From the NCBI RefSeq assembly GCF_001887355.1, contig NZ_MPIN01000013.1:218044-282043 (forward strand): a stretch of DNA of 64,000 nt, given 5' to 3'. A program made the translations under genes and the position numbers. Positions within the stretch are counted from its first letter, which is position 1; the number at the start of each line of letters is the position of its first letter. Positions 26,343-34,643 of the stretch are shown here, one piece after another. Source of the DNA: Cystobacter ferrugineus. GTDB taxonomy: Bacteria > Myxococcota > Myxococcia > Myxococcales > Myxococcaceae. The notes beneath the pieces were generated by a model, which had not been told where the DNA came from, searched no databases, and saw only the letters and a list, made by a program, of their open reading frames with translations.

Positions 26343-27863
26343 TCAGCTCTCCACGCGCACGGGCTCGGCGAGAGGCGACAGGGTGGTGCCCTGGGACTCC
26401 ACCACCGGGGCCCGCCGCCGGGACGGGCGCACCAGGGCCCAAAGCGCCCCGAGTGAGTCCACGCTCCGCACCCCCGGCTCGAGGATGCGCAGGGCGAGCA
26501 GCGCCGCGCACAACCGCGCCACCGCGGACAGGGCGAAGAGCACCTGGAGGTTGGCCCACACGTGGCCGCCCAGGGTGAACTCCTTGGGCAGCGCGCTCGC
26601 CAGCGCCCCTCCCACGGACGTGGCCAGCGCGTAGGACAGTCCCGCCGCCGTGGAGAACGCCGCCAGGTAGAAGGGGCGGCCCTGGCGCGGGGCCACCGCG
26701 AGCGGCAGCGCGAAGATGGCCAGGTTGTGGCCTCCCCACAGCACGCCCGCCATCAGCGCGTCGAGGAGGAGCGGCCAGAGGAACGTGGCCGTGGGGAACA
26801 GCCACACGAGTGGCAACAGGCCCAGGGTCAGCGAGCACAACACCACCACGGGCTGCGCCCCCAGCCTGTCGATGAGCTTGCCCCACATGGGCGCCGCCAG
26901 CATGCGCACGGCGGCCACCGCCGCGAGCTGCACGGACATGAGCAGGAAGCTCATCTTCAGGTTCTGCAGCATGAAGAAGGAGTAGAAGGGCGCGGACAGG
27001 CCCACCGCCGCGTTCCAGAACATCTGGTACACGAGCACCCGGCGCGCCCGCTCGTCGCGCAGCGGCACGAGCGCCACGCGCAAATCCAGCTTCGGCTTCT
27101 CCCGGGTGCCGGGGGGCGCCGGATCATGCTGCCGCGCCATCAGCACCGTGCACACGATTCCCGCCGCGCACGACACCGCCGCCAGCAGGGGCAGCGCCGG
27201 ACCCACGCCCGTCGCCGGCCGCAGCCTGTCCATCACCACGCCCGCCACCAGCGAGGCGATCAGGTTGCTCAACGTGCACAGCGCCGTGCGCCGGCCGAAG
27301 AAGCGCCCGCGGATGGACTCGGGTACCAGCTCGCCCATCCACGCCACCCAGGCGTTGTTGCCGATGACGCCCAGCACCGCCCACAACCCCGCCACCGACA
27401 TCAGCAGCCGCTGCTGGCCCACCAGCGGCAAGGGCAGCCACGGCAGCGCGCACAGCGCCAGCATCATCAGCCGGGAGACGAGCACCACCGAGAGCGCCAT
27501 GCGCCGGTGGCCGAAGGTGGACGTCAACCACGCCGCCGGGAACTGCACGAACTGGGCGAAGAAGGGCAGGGCGGTCATCATCCCCACCTGGAAGGGGCCC
27601 AACTCGAGCGCCAGTGCCCACGCGGTGAGCGCCGTGGAGCCCGCGCCCGCCGTCACCACCTCCGCCATGATGCCCTCGGCCACCGAGGCCCGGAGCGACC
27701 GGCGCAGGCGCCGCCGCGCCTTGCGGCTCGAGGGCCCGTGGGCCGTGGTGCTCGTGGAGGGGGCGCCCGCGAGGGGCGCGGAGCCGGGCCGGGCGAACGG
27801 CACGACGGAGGCGAGGGCGGCGAGACTGCGCAGGACGTGACGGTGCAGGACGGCGAGGGGCAC
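26343..27863 (-). CDS. MFS transporter
   Basis: A multi-spanning membrane protein of about 500 aa with twelve likely helices. The first is IMAEVVTAGAGSTALTAWALAL. The loop after helix 2 reads TSTFGHRRMALS, the MFS motif A region in degenerate form, and MWGKLIDRLGAQP is its repeat in the second half. GELVPESIRGRFFGRRTA is typical of a subfamily of bacterial MFS proteins of unknown substrate. The start is uncertain: the frame opens to a GTG at 27953, and I use GTG 27863, but neither has a convincing ribosome-binding site. Confidence 0.85.
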   Translation of the reverse strand: MPLAVLHRHVLRSLAALASVVPFARPGSAPLAGAPSTSTTAHGPSSRKARRRLRRSLRASVAEGIMAEVVTAGAGSTALTAWALALELGPFQVGMMTALPFFAQFVQFPAAWLTSTFGHRRMALSVVLVSRLMMLALCALPWLPLPLVGQQRLLMSVAGLWAVLGVIGNNAWVAWMGELVPESIRGRFFGRRTALCTLSNLIASLVAGVVMDRLRPATGVGPALPLLAAVSCAAGIVCTVLMARQHDPAPPGTREKPKLDLRVALVPLRDERARRVLVYQMFWNAAVGLSAPFYSFFMLQNLKMSFLLMSVQLAAVAAVRMLAAPMWGKLIDRLGAQPVVVLCSLTLGLLPLVWLFPTATFLWPLLLDALMAGVLWGGHNLAIFALPLAVAPRQGRPFYLAAFSTAAGLSYALATSVGGALASALPKEFTLGGHVWANLQVLFALSAVARLCAALLALRILEPGVRSVDSLGALWALVRPSRRRAPVVESQGTTLSPLAEPVRVES

Positions 27864-28044
27864 GCGCCAGTCTCTACCCGACCCCTCCCACCCGCTCCAA
27901 CCGGCCCCCCGGGCCCGCCTGCTCCAGGGCCGAGAGTCCTCCTCCCACCCCACCGTCCTCCCCCTGGACTCCTCGGACCCACAGGAAGCTGGTGCGGTTC
28001 ATGCGGTCTTGAACTATATGAACGGACCCGGAGGAGAGGGGTAC

Positions 28045-29049
28045 ATGGAATTGGCGCGTGAGCTGGCGGACTTTCTGGGGAGCGTGGAGCAGCGGCTGGG
28101 CACCATGCTGGACGACGGAGACGCGGGACCGGATACCCAGGGAGACACGTTGATGGAGGCCGCGCGCCACCTGTGCCTGGGCGCTGGCGGCAAGCGGGCC
28201 CGGCCCCTGCTGGTGCGCCTCTTCGGCGGCGTGTTCGGCGTGCCCCCCGAGAAGCTGCTCGACGTGGCCGTGGCCGCGGAGATGATCCACTCCTCCAGCC
28301 TCCTGCACGACGACGTGGTGGACGCCGGCATGTTCCGCCGCGCCCGGCCCACGGTGAACGCGCGCTGGGGCAACATCGTCGCGGTGATGAGCGGCGACCT
28401 CATCCTCTCCACCGCGCTCTTCCGCCTGAGCCACCTGGATCCGCGCCTCACCCAGAGCGCGCTCGCGGTGGTGATGGAGATGTCGCGCGCGGCCATCGCC
28501 GAGGTGGAGTCGCGCGGCAACCTGGAGCTGTCCCTGGAGCGGCTGCGCTACGTGGCCGAGGGCAAGACGGGCTCGCTCTTCGGCTGGTGCGGCCATGCCG
28601 CCGCCACGCTCGCCGGCCAGCCCGAGGCCGCCCAGCGCTTCGACGCCTTCGGCCGCCGGCTCGGCGTGGCCTTCCAGATCGCCGACGACATCCGCGACGT
28701 GCTCGGCACCGATCCCGGCAAGCCTCGCTACGCGGACATGCTCTCCGGCACGCCCTCGCTGCCCATCCTCCTGGCCGTGGCGCGCGATGGCTCCCTGCGC
28801 GGCAAGCTCAAGGACGCCTGGGCCTTCACCACCATCAACCCCGAGCGCACGCGCGCCCTTGGCGACGCCATCGAGCGCACCGACGCGGTGCCGCTGGCCG
28901 TCGAGCGGATGAACGCGGAGATCGCCGCCGCGCTGGAGGCGCTCGGGCCCTACGCGCAGCAGGGCATGGGCTCGGAGCTGGTGCGTTGGGCGCGCCAGCT
29001 CTCCGAGGGCATCACCGCCCAGGCCGAGGCCCGGAGCCGGGCGGCATGA
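28045..29049 (+). CDS. polyprenyl diphosphate synthase (IspB/HepT-like)
   Basis: A 334-aa trans-prenyltransferase. The first aspartate-rich motif is LLHDDVVD, with the GGKRARPLLV substrate loop before it. The second is FQIADDIRDVLGTDPGK, with the expected GKTGSLFGW between. It extends allylic diphosphates for quinone side chains. The ATG at 28045 is chosen because GGAGGAGAGG stands just before it; TTG 28009 and ATG 28018 are in frame upstream. The last codons overlap the GbsR-type gene by four bases, starting a three-gene operon. Confidence 0.93.
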   Translation: MELARELADFLGSVEQRLGTMLDDGDAGPDTQGDTLMEAARHLCLGAGGKRARPLLVRLFGGVFGVPPEKLLDVAVAAEMIHSSSLLHDDVVDAGMFRRARPTVNARWGNIVAVMSGDLILSTALFRLSHLDPRLTQSALAVVMEMSRAAIAEVESRGNLELSLERLRYVAEGKTGSLFGWCGHAAATLAGQPEAAQRFDAFGRRLGVAFQIADDIRDVLGTDPGKPRYADMLSGTPSLPILLAVARDGSLRGKLKDAWAFTTINPERTRALGDAIERTDAVPLAVERMNAEIAAALEALGPYAQQGMGSELVRWARQLSEGITAQAEARSRAA

Positions 29050-29618
29050 AGGGCTACCTGTGGACGGGTGGCGAGACGGGCCGCGGGGGGCCGCCCGTCT
29101 CCGGGCACCTGGCTCCCTGGGAGGCCGTCGCCACGGACGCGGTGGGCAACGTCATCGAGTTCTGGGGCTTCAAACGCAACCAGGGCCGGGTGTGGGCGCT
29201 GCTCTACCTGCGCGGCGAGCCCCTCACCGCGGGCGAGCTGGAGCGCGAGCTGGAGCTGTCCAAGGGTGGCGTGTCCATGCTGCTGCGCGACCTGGAGCGC
29301 TGGGGCGTGGTGCGGCGGGTGCGCTCGCCCCAGGACAGCGCCTGGCGCTACGCGGCCGAGACGGATCTCATCCGCATGGTGTCGCACGTGGTGGAGGAGC
29401 GCGAGGCGTCCTTCATCGCCCGTATCCGCGCGGATCTGCTCGAGGCGCGCCGGCTCGCCGAGACGCAGGGCCTGGTGCCCGCCGAGCGGCTGGCCCGGCT
29501 GGAGAAGATGGCCACGCTCGCCGAGCGCGTGGAGCGCGCGCTGCGCCTGTTCATCAAGACGGCGCGGCTGGACGTGGGTGGAATCCTCGACGCGCTGCGC
29601 GAGGAGTCGAACCGGTAG
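29046..29618 (+). CDS. GbsR/MarR-family transcriptional regulator
   Basis: A 190-aa winged-helix protein. QGRVWALLYLRGEPLTAGELERELELSKGGVSMLLRDLERWGVV is the helix-turn-helix and wing start, typical of GbsR-type MarR regulators, with a long C-terminal helical dimerisation part. Coupled to the prenyl synthase gene by an ATGA overlap and followed 24 bases later by the GGCT gene. Target unknown; autoregulation of the operon is plausible. Confidence 0.85.
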   Translation: MKGYLWTGGETGRGGPPVSGHLAPWEAVATDAVGNVIEFWGFKRNQGRVWALLYLRGEPLTAGELERELELSKGGVSMLLRDLERWGVVRRVRSPQDSAWRYAAETDLIRMVSHVVEEREASFIARIRADLLEARRLAETQGLVPAERLARLEKMATLAERVERALRLFIKTARLDVGGILDALREESNR

Positions 29619-29642
29619 TCCCGTCGTGAGGAGGAGCACCCC

Positions 29643-30164
29643 ATGGACTCGCATTACGATCAGGTGATGAAGGCCCGGAACGCGGCGGACTCCGGGGCGT
29701 CGCGGCTGTACTTCGCCTACTCCACCATCCTGGACCGGGAGGCGTTCCTGGAGTGGAGGGATCAGCACAGCTACGGCTTCTTCGAGCTGCCCGAGGGCCG
29801 GCTGGCCGAGGCGTTGGACGTGGATCTGGTCTACGACTTTCCCTCGCGGTGGTGGGGAGGGCGGGTGGCGGGGCTGACGGACGCGCCGGGGCGGAGCGTG
29901 TTCGGGCGGCTGTTCGAGATTGGGGGCAAGGACTGGCCCATCATCCAGCACAAGGAGGGGGCGGTGACGGGGATGTGCGTGGAGCGCGAGGTGCGCGTGC
30001 GCGTGGAGGGCCAGGAGGTGAAGGCCACGGCATTCGTGACGTCGCCCCGGCGCGCGTCCACGGAGGGGCCGGTGAGCCCGCGCTTCATCGAGGCGCTGGT
30101 GCGTGGCGCGAAGAGCGCGGGCCTGCCCGCCGAGTACATCGAGCGCCTGGCCCGCGGGCCCTGA
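29643..30164 (+). CDS. gamma-glutamylcyclotransferase-like protein
   Basis: A 173-aa GGCT/AIG2-fold protein. RLYFAYSTILDREAF takes the place of the YGSNL nucleotide-like loop (YSTIL here), and IIQHKEGAVTGMCVEREVRV contains the catalytic-position Glu (HKEG). It ends GLPAEYIERL, typical of the family. It would cyclise gamma-glutamyl amines to 5-oxoproline, or be a relative with other chemistry, since the loop is non-canonical. GAGGAG stands seven bases before its start. Confidence 0.75.
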   Translation: MDSHYDQVMKARNAADSGASRLYFAYSTILDREAFLEWRDQHSYGFFELPEGRLAEALDVDLVYDFPSRWWGGRVAGLTDAPGRSVFGRLFEIGGKDWPIIQHKEGAVTGMCVEREVRVRVEGQEVKATAFVTSPRRASTEGPVSPRFIEALVRGAKSAGLPAEYIERLARGP

Positions 30165-30183
30165 TGTGCAGTGCTCGACTGGC

Positions 30184-30870
30184 ATGAGGTGGCACTCGCG
30201 CATGGGCGCGCTGGCCATGGCGTCGCTCCTGCTGGTGACGGCGTGCGCCACGGGAGGTGCCTCGGCCAGGAGACTGACGGCTGGCGGCTACCACGAAGGC
30301 TCGGCCGAGGCGGAAGCCGTCTTCGCCACACTCCCGGCGGATTTCGCGCCGGTGCGGGTCAGCGAGACCGAATTCACGGATGTCGTGACAACGATCTGGC
30401 TGAGTGTGCCCCTGCGGGTGGCTTCCGGCCCGTCGCTGTATGTTGGCCGCGAGCTGGCGCTGGCGTCATCGCCTTCGATGCGTGGAGCATGTTCATCCGA
30501 CCTGGCGCGATCCTACGGACAATATTGCGAGAGGCGTGGGAGCCCGGGTGACTGTCTGACCCTGTTCGAGGATGGGTCCCATCTCCAGGCCGATGATAAA
30601 CGAAGCATCGCGCTGGCCTTGGCGGTGGGCCCCGCCTTGGAAGGTGTGAACGCGGAAGTGCGGTCCATACTCAACCCGACGCGGGTGCTGGCTACTCTGA
30701 GCATTGGAATCACTGCCTACATGGCGTTATTGGTTGCGCCGGTGCCTGAGCCAGTGACCAAGGGGCTTGCCGCCACATTGACCGTGCTGCTGTGGGGTTA
30801 CCTTGGGTGGGAGTTTTTCGACCTGCTGCGGGCCTATGCGCAGCTCTACGAAGACGCCCCTCAGGCTTCT
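30184..30870 (+). pseudogene. SitA-like polymorphic lipoprotein toxin, N-terminal part only
   Basis: About 229 codons. Signal peptide with lipobox (LLLVTACATGG), a variable region and then the conserved pre-toxin segment of SitA5-like lipoproteins: CSSDLARSYGQYCERRGSPGDCLTLFEDG, SIALALAVGPALEGVNAEVRSILNP and a pair of membrane helices [38 protein letters not shown]. The frame runs on to 31062, but from about 30871 it is simply the antisense of a cheB fragment. The toxic C-terminus is therefore lost, and no immunity gene follows. Confidence 0.65.
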
Positions 30871-31020
30871 ACGGTAGCCCGCGGACAGGTGCAGCACCAC
30901 GAGCACGGTCGCGGGGAAGTCCTGGGGAAGCTGCGCGACCAGCTTCATGAGCGCCTCGACCCCTCCGGCCGAGGCTCCCACGACCACGATGTCCCGGTGC
31001 ATGACAGGCTTGCGTGCCAT
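30871..31020 (-). pseudogene. cheB methylesterase, first 50 codons only
   Basis: Minus-strand codons read [20 protein letters not shown], then [24 protein letters not shown], the exact N-terminus of a stand-alone CheB catalytic domain with the catalytic Ser in GASAGG. The similarity breaks at 30871, where the antisense of the toxin gene begins. The catalytic His and Asp are missing, so this is a dead 5' end, perhaps with its promoter still upstream (31021-31260, where I see no gene). Confidence 0.7.
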
Positions 31021-31260
31021 TCGAGCTGTTCCCTTCGGAACTCAGCGCCTCATTCAACCTAGGGATGCCCACTACCCGCGTCCATCCGAGGGGGCAGGTA
31101 ACCGATCGCAAGCATTCCACTCCTCGTCCGCGGGCACTTCAGCCCTCCCTGGGGACGGTGGGGATCCTGATTCTCCGATCCGAGCAGGTGAAGGCTCGGG
31201 TAGCGTGTGGGGTGCCGCGTGCCGGAGGGCTCGCGGTCTTGTCTTCACTTGGGGGAGTGC

Positions 31261-33885
31261 GTGCGACGTCAAGGTTCGATCCTGTTGTCATGGCTGACAG
31301 TGGGGCTGATGTGGATGGTCTCGGGTTGCCATCCGGATGTGCCGGAGGTGCCTGGCGCGCCCGTCACGGCGGGCGCGGCCCGGGTGGTGGCCCATCTCGA
31401 GCAGGCTCCGGCGGAGGTGGCGCGGGTGTCCGTCACGCTCTTGGCGGAGGGCCTGGAGCCGCGCACCGTGGAGCTGGCGCGGGGGGAGGGCGAGTGGGGC
31501 GGGACGATGGAGGACCTCCCCGCGGGGGAGGCTCGCGCCTTCCACGCGGAGTCCTTCGGCGCGGGGGGCGCGAAGCTCCTCGTGGGCGAGGCCCGGGACG
31601 TCACGATCGTGGCGGGACAGACGGCCCGGGTGGACATCACCCTGCGGCCACTCCTGGGTCCTCCGCCCCCCCTGCCTCCCGAGGTGGTGGCGGCCACGCG
31701 CTCCGCCGAGCAGGCGACTCCGGGGGGCACCCTCACGCTGCGCGTGGAGGCGAGGGATCCCCAGGGCAGCGCGCTCGGCTTCACGTGGTCGGCGAGCCTG
31801 GGGCGGCTGGGCACGCCGGTGGAGGGCGCCTCGGCGAGCGAGATCTCCTGGACGGCGCCCCCGTGCGTGTCCGCCGGGGAGACGCCGTCCATCACCGCCA
31901 CGGTGAGCAACGCACTGGGGCTGTCCACCTCGCGCGCCTTCACCTTCGGCGGGCTGCCGGAGTGCTCGCGGCTCGCGCCCGGCTCGTGGAGCGCCATCGC
32001 GGGGTTGAGCTGGGGCCGGGAATCCTTCTCGGCGACGCTGCTGCCCTCGGGCGGGGTACTGGTGATCGGCGGCGTGGCGACGCCGCTCCACGCGCGGATG
32101 ACGGAGGTGTACGAGCCGTCACTGGGGGTCTCGCGGTTGACGGGCGGATTGAACGAGCGGCGGGACTGGCACACCGCCACCGTGCTGCCCTCGGGCAAGG
32201 TGCTGGTGGCGGGGGGCTACACCGCCACGGCCGAGCTGTACGATCCGGCGACGGGCACGAGCACCCCGACGGGCTCCATGTCCGGTCGGCGCTCCTCGCA
32301 CACGGCGACGCTGTTGCCCTCGGGCCTGGTGCTGGTGGTGGGGGGTTGGAATGGCGACGCCCTCGCGACGGCGGAGCTGTACGATCCGGCGACGGGCACG
32401 TGGAGGCCGGCGCGTCCTCCGCTCACGAGCCACGGGAGCCATACGGCGACGTTGCTGCCCTCGGGCAAGGTGCTGGTGGTGGGAGGCGATACCGCCTCGG
32501 CCGAGCTGTACGATCCGGCGACGGACACGTGGTCCTCCGCCGGGTCCATGCAGGAGGCCCGGATGCGCCACGTGGCGGTGCCGCTGCCCTCGGGCAAGGT
32601 GTGGGTGACGGGGGGCCTGCGGGAGGCTTCTTTCGAGGCGACTTCGGAGGTCTTCGATCCGGCGACGGGCGCGTGGTCTCCGGCGGGGGAGCACCGCGAC
32701 GGCGTCGCGGCGGTGGTGCTGCCGTCGGGAAAGGTGTTGGTGCTGCTCGGTTGGCAGCGGGGCGCGGAGCTGTACGATCCGGCGACGGGGGCCTGGGCGC
32801 CCACTGGCCCCATGGTGCGCCCCCGCTATCTGCCCGCGATGACGTTGCTGCCCTCGGGTGAGGTGCTGGTGCTGGGTGGCGACAATGATCAGGCCATCGC
32901 GGAGCTGTACGATCCGGCGACGAACACCTGGCGCTCGCCGGCCTCCAAGACCCTGAACCGCACGTCGCACACGGCGACGCTGTTGCCCTCGGGCAAGGTG
33001 CTGGTCGCGGGCGGCGGCACTCCAGGGGGAGCGGTGGAGACGGCGGAGCTGTACGATCCGGCGACGAACGCCTGGTCCACCACGGGCGGCATGGGCACGC
33101 CCCGCCGCGAGCACACGGCGACGCTGTTGCGCTCGGGCAAGGTGCTGGTGGTGGGGGGCGGGGCCGGAAGCGAGCCCCTGCGTTCGGCGGAGCTGTACGA
33201 TCCGGCGACGGGCACGTGGTCCCCGGCGGCGGACCTGGAGACGGGCATTTCCACGTCCCCGAAGCCCGCGGCGGTGCTGTTGCCCTCGGGCAAGGTGCTG
33301 CTGGTGGCGGGGGTGTTGGCGGCGCTGTACGACCCGGAGGTGAACACCTGGGTGCCGACGGGAAGCCTGCTCGCGGATCACCAGACGCCCACGGCGACGC
33401 TGCTGCCCTCGGGCAAGGTGCTGGTGGTGGGCGGCGCGCCGTCCGCCACGGCGGAGCTGTACGATCCAGCGGCGGGCACGTGGTCCGCGGCGGCGTCCCC
33501 GGGCCAGGAGCGCAGGCGGCACACGGCGACGTTGTTGCCCTCGGGCAAGGTCCTGGTGGCCGGAGGCTCTCCCGTCGACACGGCGCAGCTCTACGAGCCC
33601 ACGACGGACACCTGGTCCACGGCGGGGAAGCTGCCCCTGGCGCCCCGCGCGAGCGCCACGGCGACGCTGTTGCGCTCGGGCAAGGTGCTGCTGGTGGGAG
33701 GGGATGACGGGGAGGGCGGGCGGTGGAGCAACCTGTACGATCCGGCCACCAACACGTGGAGCGCCTCGGAGGACATCGGCAGTCAGCGCGCGTACCACAC
33801 GGCGACGCTGCTGCCCTCGGGGCAGGTGCTGGTGGTGGGTGGCTACGCCGATGGCTGGGCACTGGGGATGCTCTACACCCCGTGA
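31261..33885 (+). CDS. kelch-repeat lipoprotein with 14 blades
   Basis: An 874-aa secreted lipoprotein (MWMVSGC lipobox). Residues about 25-235 hold two Ig-like domains. From about 245 to the end there are 14 copies of a repeat of about 45 residues, consensus H-TATLLPSGKVLVVGG followed by TAELYDPATGTWS. That number fits two seven-bladed beta-propellers. GTG 31261 is chosen because it starts the signal peptide after GGGGGAG; GTG 31207 is also in frame. Probably a surface binding protein; ligand unknown. The last residues MLYTP end in a 75-bp element repeated downstream. Confidence 0.88.
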   Translation: MRRQGSILLSWLTVGLMWMVSGCHPDVPEVPGAPVTAGAARVVAHLEQAPAEVARVSVTLLAEGLEPRTVELARGEGEWGGTMEDLPAGEARAFHAESFGAGGAKLLVGEARDVTIVAGQTARVDITLRPLLGPPPPLPPEVVAATRSAEQATPGGTLTLRVEARDPQGSALGFTWSASLGRLGTPVEGASASEISWTAPPCVSAGETPSITATVSNALGLSTSRAFTFGGLPECSRLAPGSWSAIAGLSWGRESFSATLLPSGGVLVIGGVATPLHARMTEVYEPSLGVSRLTGGLNERRDWHTATVLPSGKVLVAGGYTATAELYDPATGTSTPTGSMSGRRSSHTATLLPSGLVLVVGGWNGDALATAELYDPATGTWRPARPPLTSHGSHTATLLPSGKVLVVGGDTASAELYDPATDTWSSAGSMQEARMRHVAVPLPSGKVWVTGGLREASFEATSEVFDPATGAWSPAGEHRDGVAAVVLPSGKVLVLLGWQRGAELYDPATGAWAPTGPMVRPRYLPAMTLLPSGEVLVLGGDNDQAIAELYDPATNTWRSPASKTLNRTSHTATLLPSGKVLVAGGGTPGGAVETAELYDPATNAWSTTGGMGTPRREHTATLLRSGKVLVVGGGAGSEPLRSAELYDPATGTWSPAADLETGISTSPKPAAVLLPSGKVLLVAGVLAALYDPEVNTWVPTGSLLADHQTPTATLLPSGKVLVVGGAPSATAELYDPAAGTWSAAASPGQERRRHTATLLPSGKVLVAGGSPVDTAQLYEPTTDTWSTAGKLPLAPRASATATLLRSGKVLLVGGDDGEGGRWSNLYDPATNTWSASEDIGSQRAYHTATLLPSGQVLVVGGYADGWALGMLYTP
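32020..33885 (+). repeat. tandem kelch-coding repeats
   Basis: Fourteen imperfect DNA repeats of roughly 120-150 bases. The near-invariant pieces are ACGGCGACGCTGTTGCCCTC plus GGGCAAGGTGCTGGTGGTG and GCGGAGCTGTACGATCCGGC. Such identity allows copy-number change and gene conversion with other kelch genes. Confidence 0.85.
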
Positions 33886-33946
33886 GTGGAGTGTCGCGGT
33901 GGGGCCGGTCCGGGAGCGCTCTCCGGACCGGCCTCCCGCGCGACGC
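33872..33946 (+). repeat. 75-bp direct repeat, copy 1 (kelch 3' end and hairpin)
   Basis: Begins in the last codons of the kelch gene (TCTACACCCC) and contains a 10-bp perfect stem GCCGGTCCGG/CCGGACCGGC at 33904-33913 and 33923-33932, with no T run, a possible terminator. It matches 35967-36041 with four mismatches in 75. Confidence 0.85.
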
Positions 33947-33979
33947 CCGGGCGCGTCCACCGCGAGCCGTGCCGAGCCT

Positions 33980-34165
33980 CAAGGGGTGGGAGCGCCCACC
34001 GATCTCCGGGAAGCGCTCGTAGGCCCGTTTGAGCGTGGACAGCGGCTCCGCGTCGTGGGCCGGGTCCGGGAAGCCGATGGCGCGTGCGGCAGCAGCCGAC
34101 CAGTAATTCAGCCACCCGAGGTGATGCGGAATCTCTGGCGTGCGCATGGCGCTCGGGGACTTGAT
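33980..34165 (-). pseudogene. remnant of a DUF5953-like gene
   Basis: The minus strand reads RLIKSPSAMRTPEIPHHLGW then LNYWSAAAARAIGFPDP, AHDAEPLSTLKRAYERFPEIGGRS. This looks like the C-terminal region of DUF5953-type proteins that accompany myxobacterial toxin loci, with an internal deletion after PAHDAEP. There is no start of its own and it follows the Imm26 stop at once. Family naming is from memory of the sequence pattern. Confidence 0.45.
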
Positions 34166-34181
34166 CAGACGGCTTGGTGGG

Positions 34182-34640
34182 CTACTGCCCCAACTCCCTC
34201 TTGATGCGCTCTAGTACTGAGTTGGGACGTCCCATGAAGGCATCAAGCAGACGTTTTTCGGCACCGTGCGGCTCCCAGACAGTCGCTGGCTCGAGCCCAA
34301 TACATTCTTCGGGGGTCGCCTCTCTCGAGTTGCCGATGCTATCGAAAATCGTACATCGGCCGAACGGTCCCACCTCCATGCTGAATTGAATAACAGGTTG
34401 AGTCAGGTGTTCTTCAATCTTTCTCCACCCGATGGGCTCCCATGACTTCGGATGTGGCTGGCGGACAATAATCCTGAAAAGGATGGGCTTGGATGCGATC
34501 CTGTCCAGGTCCGCGTCCGGCTCGGTGGTCCTGTAATTGTAGAAGGCATCGAACGGCAGTTCGAGAACTCTTCCATAGCCGAAGGAGCCATCTGGGAGGG
34601 GAATTCTCAAGAATGAACCTGGTTTGTGCGTTGGCCGCAT
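34182..34640 (-). CDS. Imm26-family immunity protein
   Basis: A 152-aa cytoplasmic protein starting KPGSFLRIPLPDGSFGYGRV, the KxGD-x-F-x-IPL-DG-x-x-GxGR pattern of Imm26. It follows the toxin gene by three bases and would neutralise that toxin. GC content is clearly lower than in the flanking genes (for example TTCCATAGCCGAAGG, ATAATCCTGAAAAGG), consistent with recent transfer. Confidence 0.8.
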   Translation of the reverse strand: MRPTHKPGSFLRIPLPDGSFGYGRVLELPFDAFYNYRTTEPDADLDRIASKPILFRIIVRQPHPKSWEPIGWRKIEEHLTQPVIQFSMEVGPFGRCTIFDSIGNSREATPEECIGLEPATVWEPHGAEKRLLDAFMGRPNSVLERIKRELGQ

Positions 34641-34643
34641 GTC

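Noticed and set aside
30871..31062. The C-terminus of the toxin ORF beyond 30870
   Set aside because: It is only the reverse complement of the cheB fragment and should not be read as a toxin domain.
31014..32861. A 615-codon Gly/Ala/Arg-rich frame overlapping the kelch gene start
   Set aside because: Low-complexity shadow of the kelch frame without recognisable domains.
32020..33885. Tandem repeats as a CRISPR array
   Set aside because: They are in-frame protein repeats with no unique spacers of constant length; no cas gene is near.
32119..33960. Long open frames antisense to the kelch gene
   Set aside because: They arise from the biased, repetitive GC-rich codons of the kelch repeats and have Arg/His-rich low-complexity sequence.
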